Positions 1 through 7,691 of a DNA stretch of 14,332 nucleotides are shown here, piece by piece (the stretch's first letter is position 1; the number at the start of each line of letters is the position of its first letter). The stretch is taken from assembly GCA_015657435.1 (NCBI GenBank), contig JADLKH010000005.1, forward strand, positions 410,774 to 425,105. The letters are read 5' to 3'. The position numbers and the translations under genes were made by a program. The notes under the pieces were generated by a model. The model saw only the letters and a program-made list of their open reading frames with translations, made no database searches and was not told the origin of the DNA. The DNA comes from Synergistales bacterium. Lineage in GTDB: Bacteria; Synergistota; Synergistia; Synergistales; 79-D21.

Positions 1-216
1 GCAGTACCGGTCCAGGTGAGCGGGATCGTGTCCCAGCACGCAATCCACCCTCCGGGCAATCAATTTCTCCATGTAATACGAGTGAGCCATGTCACACCCG
101 GAAACCTCGAAACCGAGTTCGGAAAGAAGAGCTGCCAATCCGCTCATCCCTGAACCGCCTATTCCAAGCAGGTGGACGTTTCTGATCCTGTCATGGCTCA
201 GTTTGAGTCCATCCAA
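1..216 (-). CDS. murC: UDP-N-acetylmuramate--L-alanine ligase (MurC), N-terminal part only
   Basis: MurC is the cytoplasmic ATP-dependent ligase that adds L-alanine to UDP-MurNAc, the first amino acid of the peptidoglycan stem peptide. Only the first 72 codons are inside the window; the 3' end is cut off. The frame reads NVHLLGIGGSGMSGLAALL, the Rossmann-type nucleotide-binding loop (GIGGxGM) at the MurC N-terminus, followed by FEVSGCDMAHS, which matches the family's GYxVSGSD stretch, and then VLGHDPAHL. No ATG or GTG precedes the GIGG motif in frame. The likely start is the TTG at 216-214, with a GGGAG about nine bases upstream. This start overlaps the end of murG by 19 bases, in keeping with the overlaps elsewhere in the operon. 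The ATP-binding and C-terminal domains lie outside the window, so integrity cannot be judged. Confidence 0.88.
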   Translation of the reverse strand, partial: MDGLKLSHDRIRNVHLLGIGGSGMSGLAALLSELGFEVSGCDMAHSYYMEKLIARRVDCVLGHDPAHLDRYC

Positions 217-1310
217 CTTCCGTCTCTCCCTTCAAGAGTCCTGAGGATTTCCCTTAAGAAGCTCTGATTGATTCGCTCTGCCGCGACTCCCGGACACGCG
301 GAACCCGCTTGCCCTGCGTAAACCGGCGACCCCAGCCGATGCAACTTGGACACCAAATCCGCCTTGCCTTCCCGAACCTCATCCCAGACCAATCCGTGTC
401 CGCCTTCGCAAAAAATCCGCGCATTGGCCGACTGATGATCGTCCCGGGAGTCCGGCCAGGGAACAACCAGGGCCGGAATCGCCCAGGCCCGCAGCTCGGA
501 CAACGTCGAAGCGCCTCCCCGAACAACGGCGACATCCGCCAGGGAGTATAGCGTTTCCATGTCCCAACGCCGCGGTATCCCCCAGACTCTATCCGACAGG
601 TGATTATCCCCCGTTTCCTTCCCCATGACAAGAAAGTTCCATTCTCCAAACTCGGGAAGTCGAGAAATTTCCTCTACCTTTTCGGCAAGAGAACGACTTC
701 CCAAGGATCCGCCGAGAACGAGGCAAGTGCGACCGCCGGGAAATTCACCCAAGTCAAGTTTATTCCAAGCTTCCCGACGAGGCAAACGTTTCATCGCACG
801 AACCGGGGTCCCAACCTTTATGAATCGGTCCTTGCCGAAGGGACGACATTCATCCCAACCGGTCAATAGCGTCGCTCCCAGCCGGACGGCCAATCTCGTG
901 ACCCGGCCTGCAACGGCATTCTGTTCATGTACCAGGATGCGGACCCCTTTCAGCTTTCCGGCAGCCAGAGCAGGAAAAGAGACATAACCGCCAAACAGCA
1001 CACAAGCTTCAGGGCGCTTTTGCCGGAACAAACGAACCATTTCTCCCGAAGACTTCAGGATCTGCATCCACCGTACCGCAGAAAACCCCCCGGGTGTTCC
1101 CATCGGAGACCCCTCGCAAGGAAGGATGACAGGCGCCACTCCGGAGGTCCCGTATATGTCCCGTTCGAGGGGCCGATTTCCGGCGACATACACGATTTCC
1201 ACCCCCTCCCTGGCCTCGGCCAGCCATTGACCGAACGCAACGGCCGGAAAGATATGCCCTCCCGTTCCGCCCGCCACCAGGAAGACGCGCTTCAGGCCGG
1301 CCGGCGACAT
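198..1310 (-). CDS. murG: UDP-GlcNAc--lipid I N-acetylglucosaminyltransferase (MurG)
   Basis: MurG transfers GlcNAc from UDP-GlcNAc to lipid I on the inner face of the cytoplasmic membrane, giving lipid II. The 370 residues fit the family length. The glycine-rich loop GGTGGH at 14-19 near the N-terminus, FGGYVSFP near 106-113, HEQN at 128-131, a second-domain LGGSLGSR near 199-206, RGGASTLSEL near 264-273 and DDHQSANA at 290-297 are MurG (GT28) signatures in the expected order. The ATG at 1310 overlaps the end of ftsW by 19 bases, with GAGG upstream. The stop at 198-200 lies inside the start of murC. The frame is intact with no missing key residues that I can see. Confidence 0.97.
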   Translation of the reverse strand: MSPAGLKRVFLVAGGTGGHIFPAVAFGQWLAEAREGVEIVYVAGNRPLERDIYGTSGVAPVILPCEGSPMGTPGGFSAVRWMQILKSSGEMVRLFRQKRPEACVLFGGYVSFPALAAGKLKGVRILVHEQNAVAGRVTRLAVRLGATLLTGWDECRPFGKDRFIKVGTPVRAMKRLPRREAWNKLDLGEFPGGRTCLVLGGSLGSRSLAEKVEEISRLPEFGEWNFLVMGKETGDNHLSDRVWGIPRRWDMETLYSLADVAVVRGGASTLSELRAWAIPALVVPWPDSRDDHQSANARIFCEGGHGLVWDEVREGKADLVSKLHRLGSPVYAGQAGSACPGVAAERINQSFLREILRTLEGRDGSWMDSN

Positions 1311-2428
1311 CGACTAAGCCTCAGGAGAAGCCCCACTCGTACCCACATCATCACGAGGGAACTCCCGCCGTAACTCAGAAAGGGAAGAGGCATCCCGGTC
1401 AGAGGAATCAATTTCGTCACGCCTCCGACGTTGATTGCCAGCTGAAAGAAAACGTTCAGGCATAACCCCCAGATAAGGCAGGCCTCGAACGTCCCCTCAA
1501 GGCGGCGGAAATGAAAAAACAACCGATAAAACCAGAAACCGAAAAGGGCAAGGACCGAAAGCGTTCCCGCCAAACCCAGTTCTTCGCCGATCGCCGCCAA
1601 AATGAAGTCCGTGTGCGAAGCCGGCAGGTACTTGAGTTTCTGGAGACCCTGTCCCAATCCCATGCCCCAGATTCCGCCGTTTGAAAAAGCCACAAGACCC
1701 TGGATAGCCTGGAAACCGCTCCCTAGCGGTTCTTCCCACGGGTCGATAAAAGCCTTCAACCGCCTCAACCGGTAGCCGTGGGTGAAGATATAGGGAAACC
1801 CGAGGGCCAGGAGTCCCCCTCCGCAGACTAATGGAAAGGCCCAGCCATAAAGCGGAACGTAGAGCCCCATCGCAAGGATAAAGACAAGGATCGTGCTCCC
1901 CATATCCGGTTGCAGAAGAAGAGGGATGACGGAAATAGCCGCCAAAATGCAGATTTTCATGAAGACCCCTGCCGGGTTTTCGCGCTCACGGCTCTCGTAG
2001 AGCTTGCGGCCGGCGTGGAGCGTAAAAGCAAAAAACAGGATATCCGCCGATTGGACCGTAACAAGCCCAAGGTTGACCCAGCGCCTGGCCCCACCCGCCG
2101 AAACCCCGGTAACCGGAAGCAGCGGCAGGAAGCAAAACCCCACGGCGGCCAACCAGAAAAGCCCGCTGCGTTTTCTCCAAGTCTCGATCGGGATCGAATA
2201 GGCCACCAGCATGCTTCCCATCCCTATCAGGAGCCACACGGCCTGCTTCACTCCGAGAGCCTGCGGCGAACCAAACCGCGCCATCGAAATCGGGCTCGAC
2301 GAGGAACTGACCATAATGACCCCCACCCCGCTCAATAGAAGCGGGATCAGCCAAAGAAGCGGATCGGCTCCGCCGTCTTCGCGAACAACCCTTGAGTGGG
2401 AATCAGGTCCGTTCCGGAGAATTCCCAA
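1292..2428 (-). CDS. ftsW: Septal peptidoglycan glycosyltransferase FtsW (SEDS family)
   Basis: FtsW is a polytopic SEDS protein that polymerises lipid II at the division site together with FtsI. The product has many hydrophobic segments, beginning with PLLWLIPLLLSGVGVIMV. Family motifs include GARRWVNLG, LQPDMGS (with the conserved Asp at about residue 175 counted from the chosen start), GSGFQ.IQGL followed by GGIWGMGLGQG, HTDFILAAIGEELG, and TGMPLPFLSYGGSS at about 344-357. The frame is open back to an ATG at 2503, but that start would overlap murD by 101 bases. A TTG at 2428, six bases after GGGGAG, gives 378 residues (a normal length) and a 26-base overlap, so I chose it. FtsW and its relative RodA are close; position between murD and murG supports FtsW. 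Confidence 0.93.
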   Translation of the reverse strand: MGILRNGPDSHSRVVREDGGADPLLWLIPLLLSGVGVIMVSSSSSPISMARFGSPQALGVKQAVWLLIGMGSMLVAYSIPIETWRKRSGLFWLAAVGFCFLPLLPVTGVSAGGARRWVNLGLVTVQSADILFFAFTLHAGRKLYESRERENPAGVFMKICILAAISVIPLLLQPDMGSTILVFILAMGLYVPLYGWAFPLVCGGGLLALGFPYIFTHGYRLRRLKAFIDPWEEPLGSGFQAIQGLVAFSNGGIWGMGLGQGLQKLKYLPASHTDFILAAIGEELGLAGTLSVLALFGFWFYRLFFHFRRLEGTFEACLIWGLCLNVFFQLAINVGGVTKLIPLTGMPLPFLSYGGSSLVMMWVRVGLLLRLSRCRRPA

Positions 2429-3794
2429 GAGCTTCTCCCCCCTGAATCGCGTGGACCAACCTTTGGAAGTGCTTTCCCCTCTCTTTGTAATTCGGATAGG
2501 CATCCCAGCTGGTGCAGGCCGGCGAAAGAAGGACCGTCTCTCCCGCCAATGCCTCCCGGTGAGCCCTTTCTACCGCTTCTTCCATGTCCCTGACCGGGAT
2601 GACCCCCTTGAATCCTGCCTTTTGCAGGGCTTCCTGGATCTTTTCGCGCTCAGTGCCCATGACAAGGGCAAGTCGTGCCGACCGTTTTACCGCTTCGGCC
2701 AAAGGCTCATACGCCTCTCCCTTTCCTTGCCCTCCCAGGATGACGATCTTCTTCCCGGGCAGGGACTCGAGTGCCGTGACGGCGGCGGCAACATTGGTCC
2801 CCTTCGAGTCGTCCACATAGTTCACGCCGCTGATCGTGGTCACTGCCTCGCAACGGTGCGGCAGTGCTGAAAAAGTCCCCAAAAGAGGCTCGGCTCTCCG
2901 GATATCCAGCCCCAACAATTCGATCGCAGCCATCGCCATTGCGGCATTCTCGCGATTGTGCCGCCCAAGCAAGGGCAGGCTCTCATAGGCGAAAAGGCGT
3001 TTCGGAATTCCGTCCCGCCATAGGGTTGCCTCGGATTCCTGCATCTCGATCCGGCCATCCGTCTGCGTTCCGTCGTTTTTCCAGCCAAGCGCAACTTTTC
3101 TCACGGAAGTGACCGTATTGAAGAAACCAAGATCCCTGGACTGCAGAACGGCCCAACCGCCCGGTTTCTGCATCGAGAGAAGCTTCGCCTTCGCTGCAAC
3201 GTACTTCTCGTAGGACCCATGCCAATCAATATGGTCCGGATCCAAATTCGTGACAATCGAGACTTCCACGGCAAGGCTGCTGGCCCAGTGAAGCTGGAAA
3301 CTGCTGAGCTCCATCACGACGAAATCCAATTCAGCGTCGGCATAGTCTCCGAGAGGGCGGCCGATATTCCCGATCGCCGCCGCCTTTTCTCCCAAGCCCT
3401 CGAGCAAGTGGCCGACGAGTGCGGTCGTTGTGGATTTTCCGTTGCTGCCCGTTACGCCGATCAGCCTTCCCCTCAGGTACGGAGCAACGAAATCCAGTTC
3501 TCCGACAACCGGGATCCTTCTATTTGCCGCTTCCATGACCGGCATGGCGGAAGGAGAGATCCCGGAGCTGAGGACGATCAGGTCCGATTCCCAAAGACGC
3601 GCTCCGTGGCCTCCGAACTCGAAATCGATTCCCAGGGAAGCCATCTGTTGCTCTCGGCTCTCATGCGGTTCTCCACAGTCGGAAACGAACACCCGAGCCT
3701 TTTTCCTTTTGGCCAGGGCCGCCAGGGAAAGTCCGCTCAATCCCGAGCCGATAATTCCGATTTTGAGTCCTTCGATGGAACGTTCGATTCGCAT
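2403..3794 (-). CDS. murD: UDP-N-acetylmuramoyl-L-alanine--D-glutamate ligase (MurD)
   Basis: MurD is the cytoplasmic ligase that adds D-glutamate to UDP-MurNAc-L-Ala using ATP. The 463 residues match the family. The N-terminal nucleotide-binding loop GIIGSGLSG lies near 13-21, the ATP P-loop GSNGKST at 116-122, ELSSFQL near 162-168, the TNLDPDHIDWHG stretch near 182-193, and AAK at 200-202 matches the site of the carbamylated lysine in Mur ligases (K202). ALPHRCE and YVDDSKGTN follow, then ILGGQGKGE and LLSPACTSWD near the C-terminus. The ATG at 3794 is preceded by GGAGGT seven bases upstream. That Shine-Dalgarno sequence sits in the last codons of mraY, only four bases separating the two genes. 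Confidence 0.97.
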   Translation of the reverse strand: MRIERSIEGLKIGIIGSGLSGLSLAALAKRKKARVFVSDCGEPHESREQQMASLGIDFEFGGHGARLWESDLIVLSSGISPSAMPVMEAANRRIPVVGELDFVAPYLRGRLIGVTGSNGKSTTTALVGHLLEGLGEKAAAIGNIGRPLGDYADAELDFVVMELSSFQLHWASSLAVEVSIVTNLDPDHIDWHGSYEKYVAAKAKLLSMQKPGGWAVLQSRDLGFFNTVTSVRKVALGWKNDGTQTDGRIEMQESEATLWRDGIPKRLFAYESLPLLGRHNRENAAMAMAAIELLGLDIRRAEPLLGTFSALPHRCEAVTTISGVNYVDDSKGTNVAAAVTALESLPGKKIVILGGQGKGEAYEPLAEAVKRSARLALVMGTEREKIQEALQKAGFKGVIPVRDMEEAVERAHREALAGETVLLSPACTSWDAYPNYKERGKHFQRLVHAIQGGEALGNSPERT

Positions 3795-3798
3795 CCGA

Positions 3799-4764
3799 TT
3801 ACCTCCAGATTTCCAAAACCTTTTTTAGGACAAATCCCGCTCCGAGCAACCCTGCGGCATGAAACAGCCAAAAACGAACGACCACGTGTGTTTCCGGCCA
3901 TCCCAGGAGTTCGAAATGGTGATGCAGCGGACTCATTCTGAACACCTTGCGCCCAAACTTTCGAATAGACAGGATCTGGATCGCGACGCTCACCAGCTCG
4001 ACTCCGAACAGGAAACCGAACGGAATCAACAGGAACAGCCCTCCTCCTGCAACACACAGGCTGACCAAAAGCCCTCCCAGGAAATGGGATCCACCGTCAC
4101 CCATGAAGATCTTCGCAGGGTAGGCATTGTGCCAGAGAAATCCCGCACACAACCCGAGACCGATGCACGCCGCCGGCCCGATTTCGGCCGCACGGACCAG
4201 CGGAAGAAGGGCAAGGCCCAAGAAACTGATGGCCGATGCCCCGGCGGCGAGCCCATCCAGCCCGTCCGTGACATTCACGGCATTGATCATCCCGACGGTG
4301 AAGAAAGCCAGGACCCCGATTGCGGGAAGAGGGGGCAGTGAAACGCCGGGCAAAAGAGCGACCCGATCCACCAAAACGACATAGGCGCTCCACGGTACGG
4401 CAATCAAGACTTGAAGAGCGAATTTTTCCATGGATTTGAGACCTTCGCTCGACCTTCGGGAGAACTTCAGCCAATCGTCGGCAAACCCGACGGCAAATGC
4501 ACCGAGGGGCAATCCCCAAATTCCCGGAATTGAAACCCGGGAAAATCCCCCGGATGCCGCGAGTGCCAGGAAGCAAGCCAGGGGAAAAACCACCCCGCCC
4601 ATCGTCGGAGTTCCGCTCTTTCGTTCGACATGGCTGGCAAGGCCATACGACTTCTCCACTTGCCTGACTTCCCATCGCCGAACCAGCCGGATCCAATAGG
4701 CCTGCAGGAAAGCTGCAAGGACAGCGGTACCCACGACAAGACCCCATTCTACGGGAGTCTTCAT
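3799..4764 (-). CDS. mraY: Phospho-N-acetylmuramoyl-pentapeptide-transferase (MraY)
   Basis: MraY is the integral membrane enzyme that transfers phospho-MurNAc-pentapeptide from UDP to undecaprenyl phosphate, forming lipid I. Its 321 residues resemble the shorter MraY forms of Gram-positive bacteria rather than the roughly 360-residue E. coli protein. Visible catalytic motifs are FADDWLKF (D96, D97), NAVNVTDGLDGL at 161-172, the loop HNAYPAKIFMGDGGS (D223), and MSPLHHHFE (H281-H283). About ten hydrophobic segments run through the protein, starting at about residue 8. The ATG overlaps the murF stop as ATGA (4764-4761), a classic arrangement for translational coupling. MurF and MraY therefore stay joined in expression even though the MurF frame is broken upstream. 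Confidence 0.97.
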   Translation of the reverse strand: MKTPVEWGLVVGTAVLAAFLQAYWIRLVRRWEVRQVEKSYGLASHVERKSGTPTMGGVVFPLACFLALAASGGFSRVSIPGIWGLPLGAFAVGFADDWLKFSRRSSEGLKSMEKFALQVLIAVPWSAYVVLVDRVALLPGVSLPPLPAIGVLAFFTVGMINAVNVTDGLDGLAAGASAISFLGLALLPLVRAAEIGPAACIGLGLCAGFLWHNAYPAKIFMGDGGSHFLGGLLVSLCVAGGGLFLLIPFGFLFGVELVSVAIQILSIRKFGRKVFRMSPLHHHFELLGWPETHVVVRFWLFHAAGLLGAGFVLKKVLEIWR

Positions 4765-5207
4765 GGGTGCGACAGCCTTTCCACGACGATTTCTAGCCCG
4801 TAGCTCCGGGATCCCTTGACCAGAACGGTGTCATCTTTCCCCACAAGCTGATCGAGGAGCAGACAGGCGGTTTGCGCGTCCTTCACCCACCACAAGGGAA
4901 CTCGCGAACCTTTCCGGTTATCCTTGATTCTTTCCCACTCTTCTCCGACAAGGACCAACCCGTCAAGAAAATCCGTTTTCTCCAGGATCCTGCGATGCAT
5001 TTCCTCGGAGGCTTCCCCGAGCTCTTTCATTCCAGCGAGGACAGCCCAGCGCCTGCCGGAAGCCTGGACCGATCCGAGCACCTCCAGTGCCGCGGCAACC
5101 GATGAGGGATTCGCATTGTAGGATTCGTCGATCAGGAGGTGCACCCTGCCTTCTCGAATCCACCTTCCTCTCCCTTTCAGGGGAGCCACCATCGAAAGTC
5201 CTTTCAA
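4761..5207 (-). CDS. murF: C-terminal domain of MurF, out of frame with the upstream part
   Basis: This frame encodes the C-terminal (substrate- and ADP-binding) domain of MurF, the D-Ala-D-Ala-adding ligase. It contains IDESYNANPSS near residue 26, equal to the family's DDSYNANPxSM, LAGMKELGEAS (family GxMxELG), and VLVKGSRSYGLE near 128-139. The rest of MurF is in the upstream frame that ends at 5204. Adding one C to the C6 run at 5217-5222 would join them as IPPEILLKGL, so the two belong to one ancestral protein. The coordinates start at TTG 5207, but a better local start is the ATG at 5192-5190 with AAAGGA six bases upstream. Whether this piece is made alone, by -1 frameshifting, or only appears split through a sequencing error cannot be told from the sequence. 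Confidence 0.85.
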   Translation of the reverse strand: MKGLSMVAPLKGRGRWIREGRVHLLIDESYNANPSSVAAALEVLGSVQASGRRWAVLAGMKELGEASEEMHRRILEKTDFLDGLVLVGEEWERIKDNRKGSRVPLWWVKDAQTACLLLDQLVGKDDTVLVKGSRSYGLEIVVERLSHP

Positions 5208-7663
5208 CAGAATTTCGGGGGGATGTCCAAAGCCAGGCCGATCATGATGGCGAAACCGAGGTTGTGAGCATGGTGGGTTCCCCTCAAGGAGGAATGGCAG
5301 GCCCAGCTCTGCCCGCCGTATGACACTCCCAAACAGAGAGTTCCCTCAGAATCCTCCGAGGCCCCCGTGAGCAGCAGGGCGCTTCCCTTCCCAAAACCGA
5401 CCCCCGCCATCCGGAATGGATGGCTCTCCGATTCCAGAGCACGGCTCAACCGCTGGTCATCCGCATTGAAGACCAATAAACGCAACCCCTCGCGGGGAAT
5501 GATCTCGAGCTTGGCGGAAAGGACGCCGTCCAGTGTGCCGAGCCCTTCGAGATGGACCGGAGCAACCGCGGTGATGACGGCGATCGTGGGGGGAAAATGG
5601 CTAACGATCTCCGCGATCTCGCCGGGGTGGTTCGTGCCCATCTCAAACACGAGGATTTCGGTGTCGGGAGGCATGCCCAGCACCGTCAGGGCACACCCGA
5701 CAAGAGTGTTGTGGCTTCTTCTGGCCGCATGAACGCGGGCCGCCGAATGCAGGGCAGACCGGATCAGCTCCCGGGTTGTCGTTTTTCCGACACTTCCCGT
5801 TACCGCAATCCTTTCACGTGGGGCGACCTCCGCGAGGTATGCCTCGGCAACCCGAATCATCGCCTTCTCGGTGTTATCAACCACGAGGCAGGAGATTCCT
5901 TCTTCTTCAATCCGGTCTTTCCAGGGGGCAAGTCCGTCTGTCGTGCCAATGACGAGACGGGCCCCGTTCGAGAGGGCATCGCCCACGAAGCGATGCCCAT
6001 CAACATGTTCTCCGGGAAGAGCAACAAAACCGTCTCCACTCCGGACATCCCTGCTGTCCGTCCATATATTCCACGGAATCGGAATGTCCGGCCCTTCCGC
6101 TTTTCCTCCGCTCCAGGAGGCCGATTCCCAAAGCGACGGTCTCTCGCTACGCATCAGGCCACCCAGTCCCCGGGCTTCAGCCCACTCCTTCACGACGTTC
6201 TTGTCGCTGTAGGGCAAAGTCTTGTCTCCTATGATGATGTAAGGTTCGGGACCCTTCCCCGACACCAGGACAATATCGCCTGCACGGGCGTTGTCGAGGG
6301 CATGACGGATCGCCTCGGGACGATCCAGGATGACCCGGTGCTTTTTCAGCCTCCGCCCGTCCCTGAGGCCTTCCTCTATTTGGCGGGCGATCGATGCTGG
6401 ATCTTCGCTTCGGGGATTGTCCATCGTGATGACGAGTTCATCGGCCAACTCGGATGCGGCCTCTCCCATCAGGGGACGGTTCGGAGCATATCGGTCTCCT
6501 CCCATGCCGAAAACGGACCAAATCTTCCCACCCGCAAGCTCTCCAACGGTCTTCAGAACATTACGGAGAGCATCCGGGCTGTGCGCGTAGTCGATGATGC
6601 AGCAAACGCCATTTTCGAACAGATACCGCTCAAGCCGTCCCGGAACCTGGGGCACCTTCTCCAGACCATGTCCGATCACTCCTTCACCGAAGCCCAGTCC
6701 CCAGGCAATCGCCGCGGAAGTGAGGATGTTGTAAAGGTTATAGCCTCCGGTTAGCGGGACCTTCAATCCACTCGCAGCCTTTCCGCCGGGGAAGAAAACA
6801 TCGAGACGGATCCCCTCGAGGGACATCGAGTGGACATTCGCGTGGACGGTCTCTGGGCCGTGGTTGGCCACTCCGAAAGGAATCACTCTCCCGCCGAATT
6901 CTTCGATCAGTCTTTTTCCGAATGGATCATCCGCGTTGGCCGCACCTGTCCATTCCCCTCTCGTAAACTCGGTAAACAGTTTCCTTTTCGCCTGAAAATA
7001 GGCTTCCATTTCGCCATGGTAATCGAGATGCTCCGGCGTCAGATTCGTGAAACCGGCCGCATCAAACCGGCATCCCCAGAGACGCCCCTGTTCGAGGCCG
7101 TGAGAGGAAGCTTCCATGACGCAAGCTCTGCTCCCGTTTTCCACCATCCGTGAAAGCCACTCCTGAATTTCATCGCTTTCAGGGGTCGTTCGGTCTGCCA
7201 GCGTTTCGGTTTTGCCGTCGTGGTAAACGATCGTTCCGAGAAGCCCCGAGGGCAAACCCGCCGACGCTAGAACGGAGCGGACCAGATACGTGGTTGTGCT
7301 CTTGCCGTTAGTCCCGGTAAGAGCGATCATTTTCAGTTTTTCCGACGGGAAATCGTAGAGAAAGGAAGAGATGAGAGCCATCGCTTTTCTTGCGTCGCTA
7401 ACGAGAATCTGAGGAATTTCCAAATCGAGGGACCTTTCGCAAAGAAGCGCAGCGGCTCCTTTCAAAAGAGCTTCCCCGGCAAAATCATGCCCATCGCGGT
7501 GCGCTCCGGGCAGACAGCAGAAGAGCGATCCGGGGGTCACTTTTGAAGTATGGTGCGTGACCCTTTTTATATCCAGGGCAGCGGCAGGATCTCCGCTTCC
7601 CCACACTGCCGAACAGAGCAAGCCTTCCTTATCCATATAGGAGATCATCCGCTTGAAATCCAT
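5204..7663 (-). CDS. murE-murF: MurE-MurF fusion: meso-DAP-adding ligase joined to D-Ala-D-Ala ligase (MurF part frameshifted)
   Basis: One frame of 819 codons holds MurE (about 1-503) and the first two domains of MurF (504-819). MurE adds the third stem residue. Its P-loop GTNGKST is at 117-123, the TPEHLDYHG stretch near 209-217, the carbamylated-lysine site QAK at K226, and DNPRSEDP at 415-422. The DNPR motif is typical of meso-diaminopimelate enzymes rather than lysine ones. The MurF half has TDSR near 535-538, the P-loop GSVGKTT at 623-629, EMGTNHPGEI near 674-683 and HHAHNLG near 797-803. The frame then ends prematurely at IPPKFC; the C-terminal domain continues in another frame. The ATG at 7663, with AAGGGAG upstream and 28 bases after ftsI, is the likely start; a longer reading to 7786 overlaps ftsI and lacks MurE similarity. 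MurE-MurF fusions are known, for example in Bordetella. Confidence 0.92.
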   Translation of the reverse strand: MDFKRMISYMDKEGLLCSAVWGSGDPAAALDIKRVTHHTSKVTPGSLFCCLPGAHRDGHDFAGEALLKGAAALLCERSLDLEIPQILVSDARKAMALISSFLYDFPSEKLKMIALTGTNGKSTTTYLVRSVLASAGLPSGLLGTIVYHDGKTETLADRTTPESDEIQEWLSRMVENGSRACVMEASSHGLEQGRLWGCRFDAAGFTNLTPEHLDYHGEMEAYFQAKRKLFTEFTRGEWTGAANADDPFGKRLIEEFGGRVIPFGVANHGPETVHANVHSMSLEGIRLDVFFPGGKAASGLKVPLTGGYNLYNILTSAAIAWGLGFGEGVIGHGLEKVPQVPGRLERYLFENGVCCIIDYAHSPDALRNVLKTVGELAGGKIWSVFGMGGDRYAPNRPLMGEAASELADELVITMDNPRSEDPASIARQIEEGLRDGRRLKKHRVILDRPEAIRHALDNARAGDIVLVSGKGPEPYIIIGDKTLPYSDKNVVKEWAEARGLGGLMRSERPSLWESASWSGGKAEGPDIPIPWNIWTDSRDVRSGDGFVALPGEHVDGHRFVGDALSNGARLVIGTTDGLAPWKDRIEEEGISCLVVDNTEKAMIRVAEAYLAEVAPRERIAVTGSVGKTTTRELIRSALHSAARVHAARRSHNTLVGCALTVLGMPPDTEILVFEMGTNHPGEIAEIVSHFPPTIAVITAVAPVHLEGLGTLDGVLSAKLEIIPREGLRLLVFNADDQRLSRALESESHPFRMAGVGFGKGSALLLTGASEDSEGTLCLGVSYGGQSWACHSSLRGTHHAHNLGFAIMIGLALDIPPKFC
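5216..5222 (-). other. C CCC CCG heptamer at the MurF frame break (possible -1 slippage site)
   Basis: Read on the minus strand in the MurF frame, the sequence is at-C CCC CCG aaa ttc tgt tga. It fits the X XXY YYZ pattern of bacterial -1 frameshift sites. A -1 shift here would read ccc ccc gaa att ctg and continue into the C-terminal domain without loss. A missing base in a seven-C run would look the same, and long homopolymers are common sites of sequencing error, so a technical cause is at least as likely. Confidence 0.4.
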
Positions 7664-7691
7664 TAGCCTGCTCCCTTCCCAACAGATGGCT

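Noticed and set aside
2429..2503. ATG start of ftsW at 2503
   Set aside because: It would overlap murD by 101 bases and give an overlong N-terminus; TTG 2428 has GGGGAG at the right distance.
3219..3941. Plus-strand open frame of 240 codons opposite murD and mraY
   Set aside because: It spans the boundary of two well-supported genes and reads as low-complexity shadow sequence.
5552..6754. Long plus-strand open frame of 400 codons opposite murE-murF
   Set aside because: It lies fully antisense to clear Mur ligase domains, shows no recognisable motif, and open antisense frames are common in GC-rich coding DNA.
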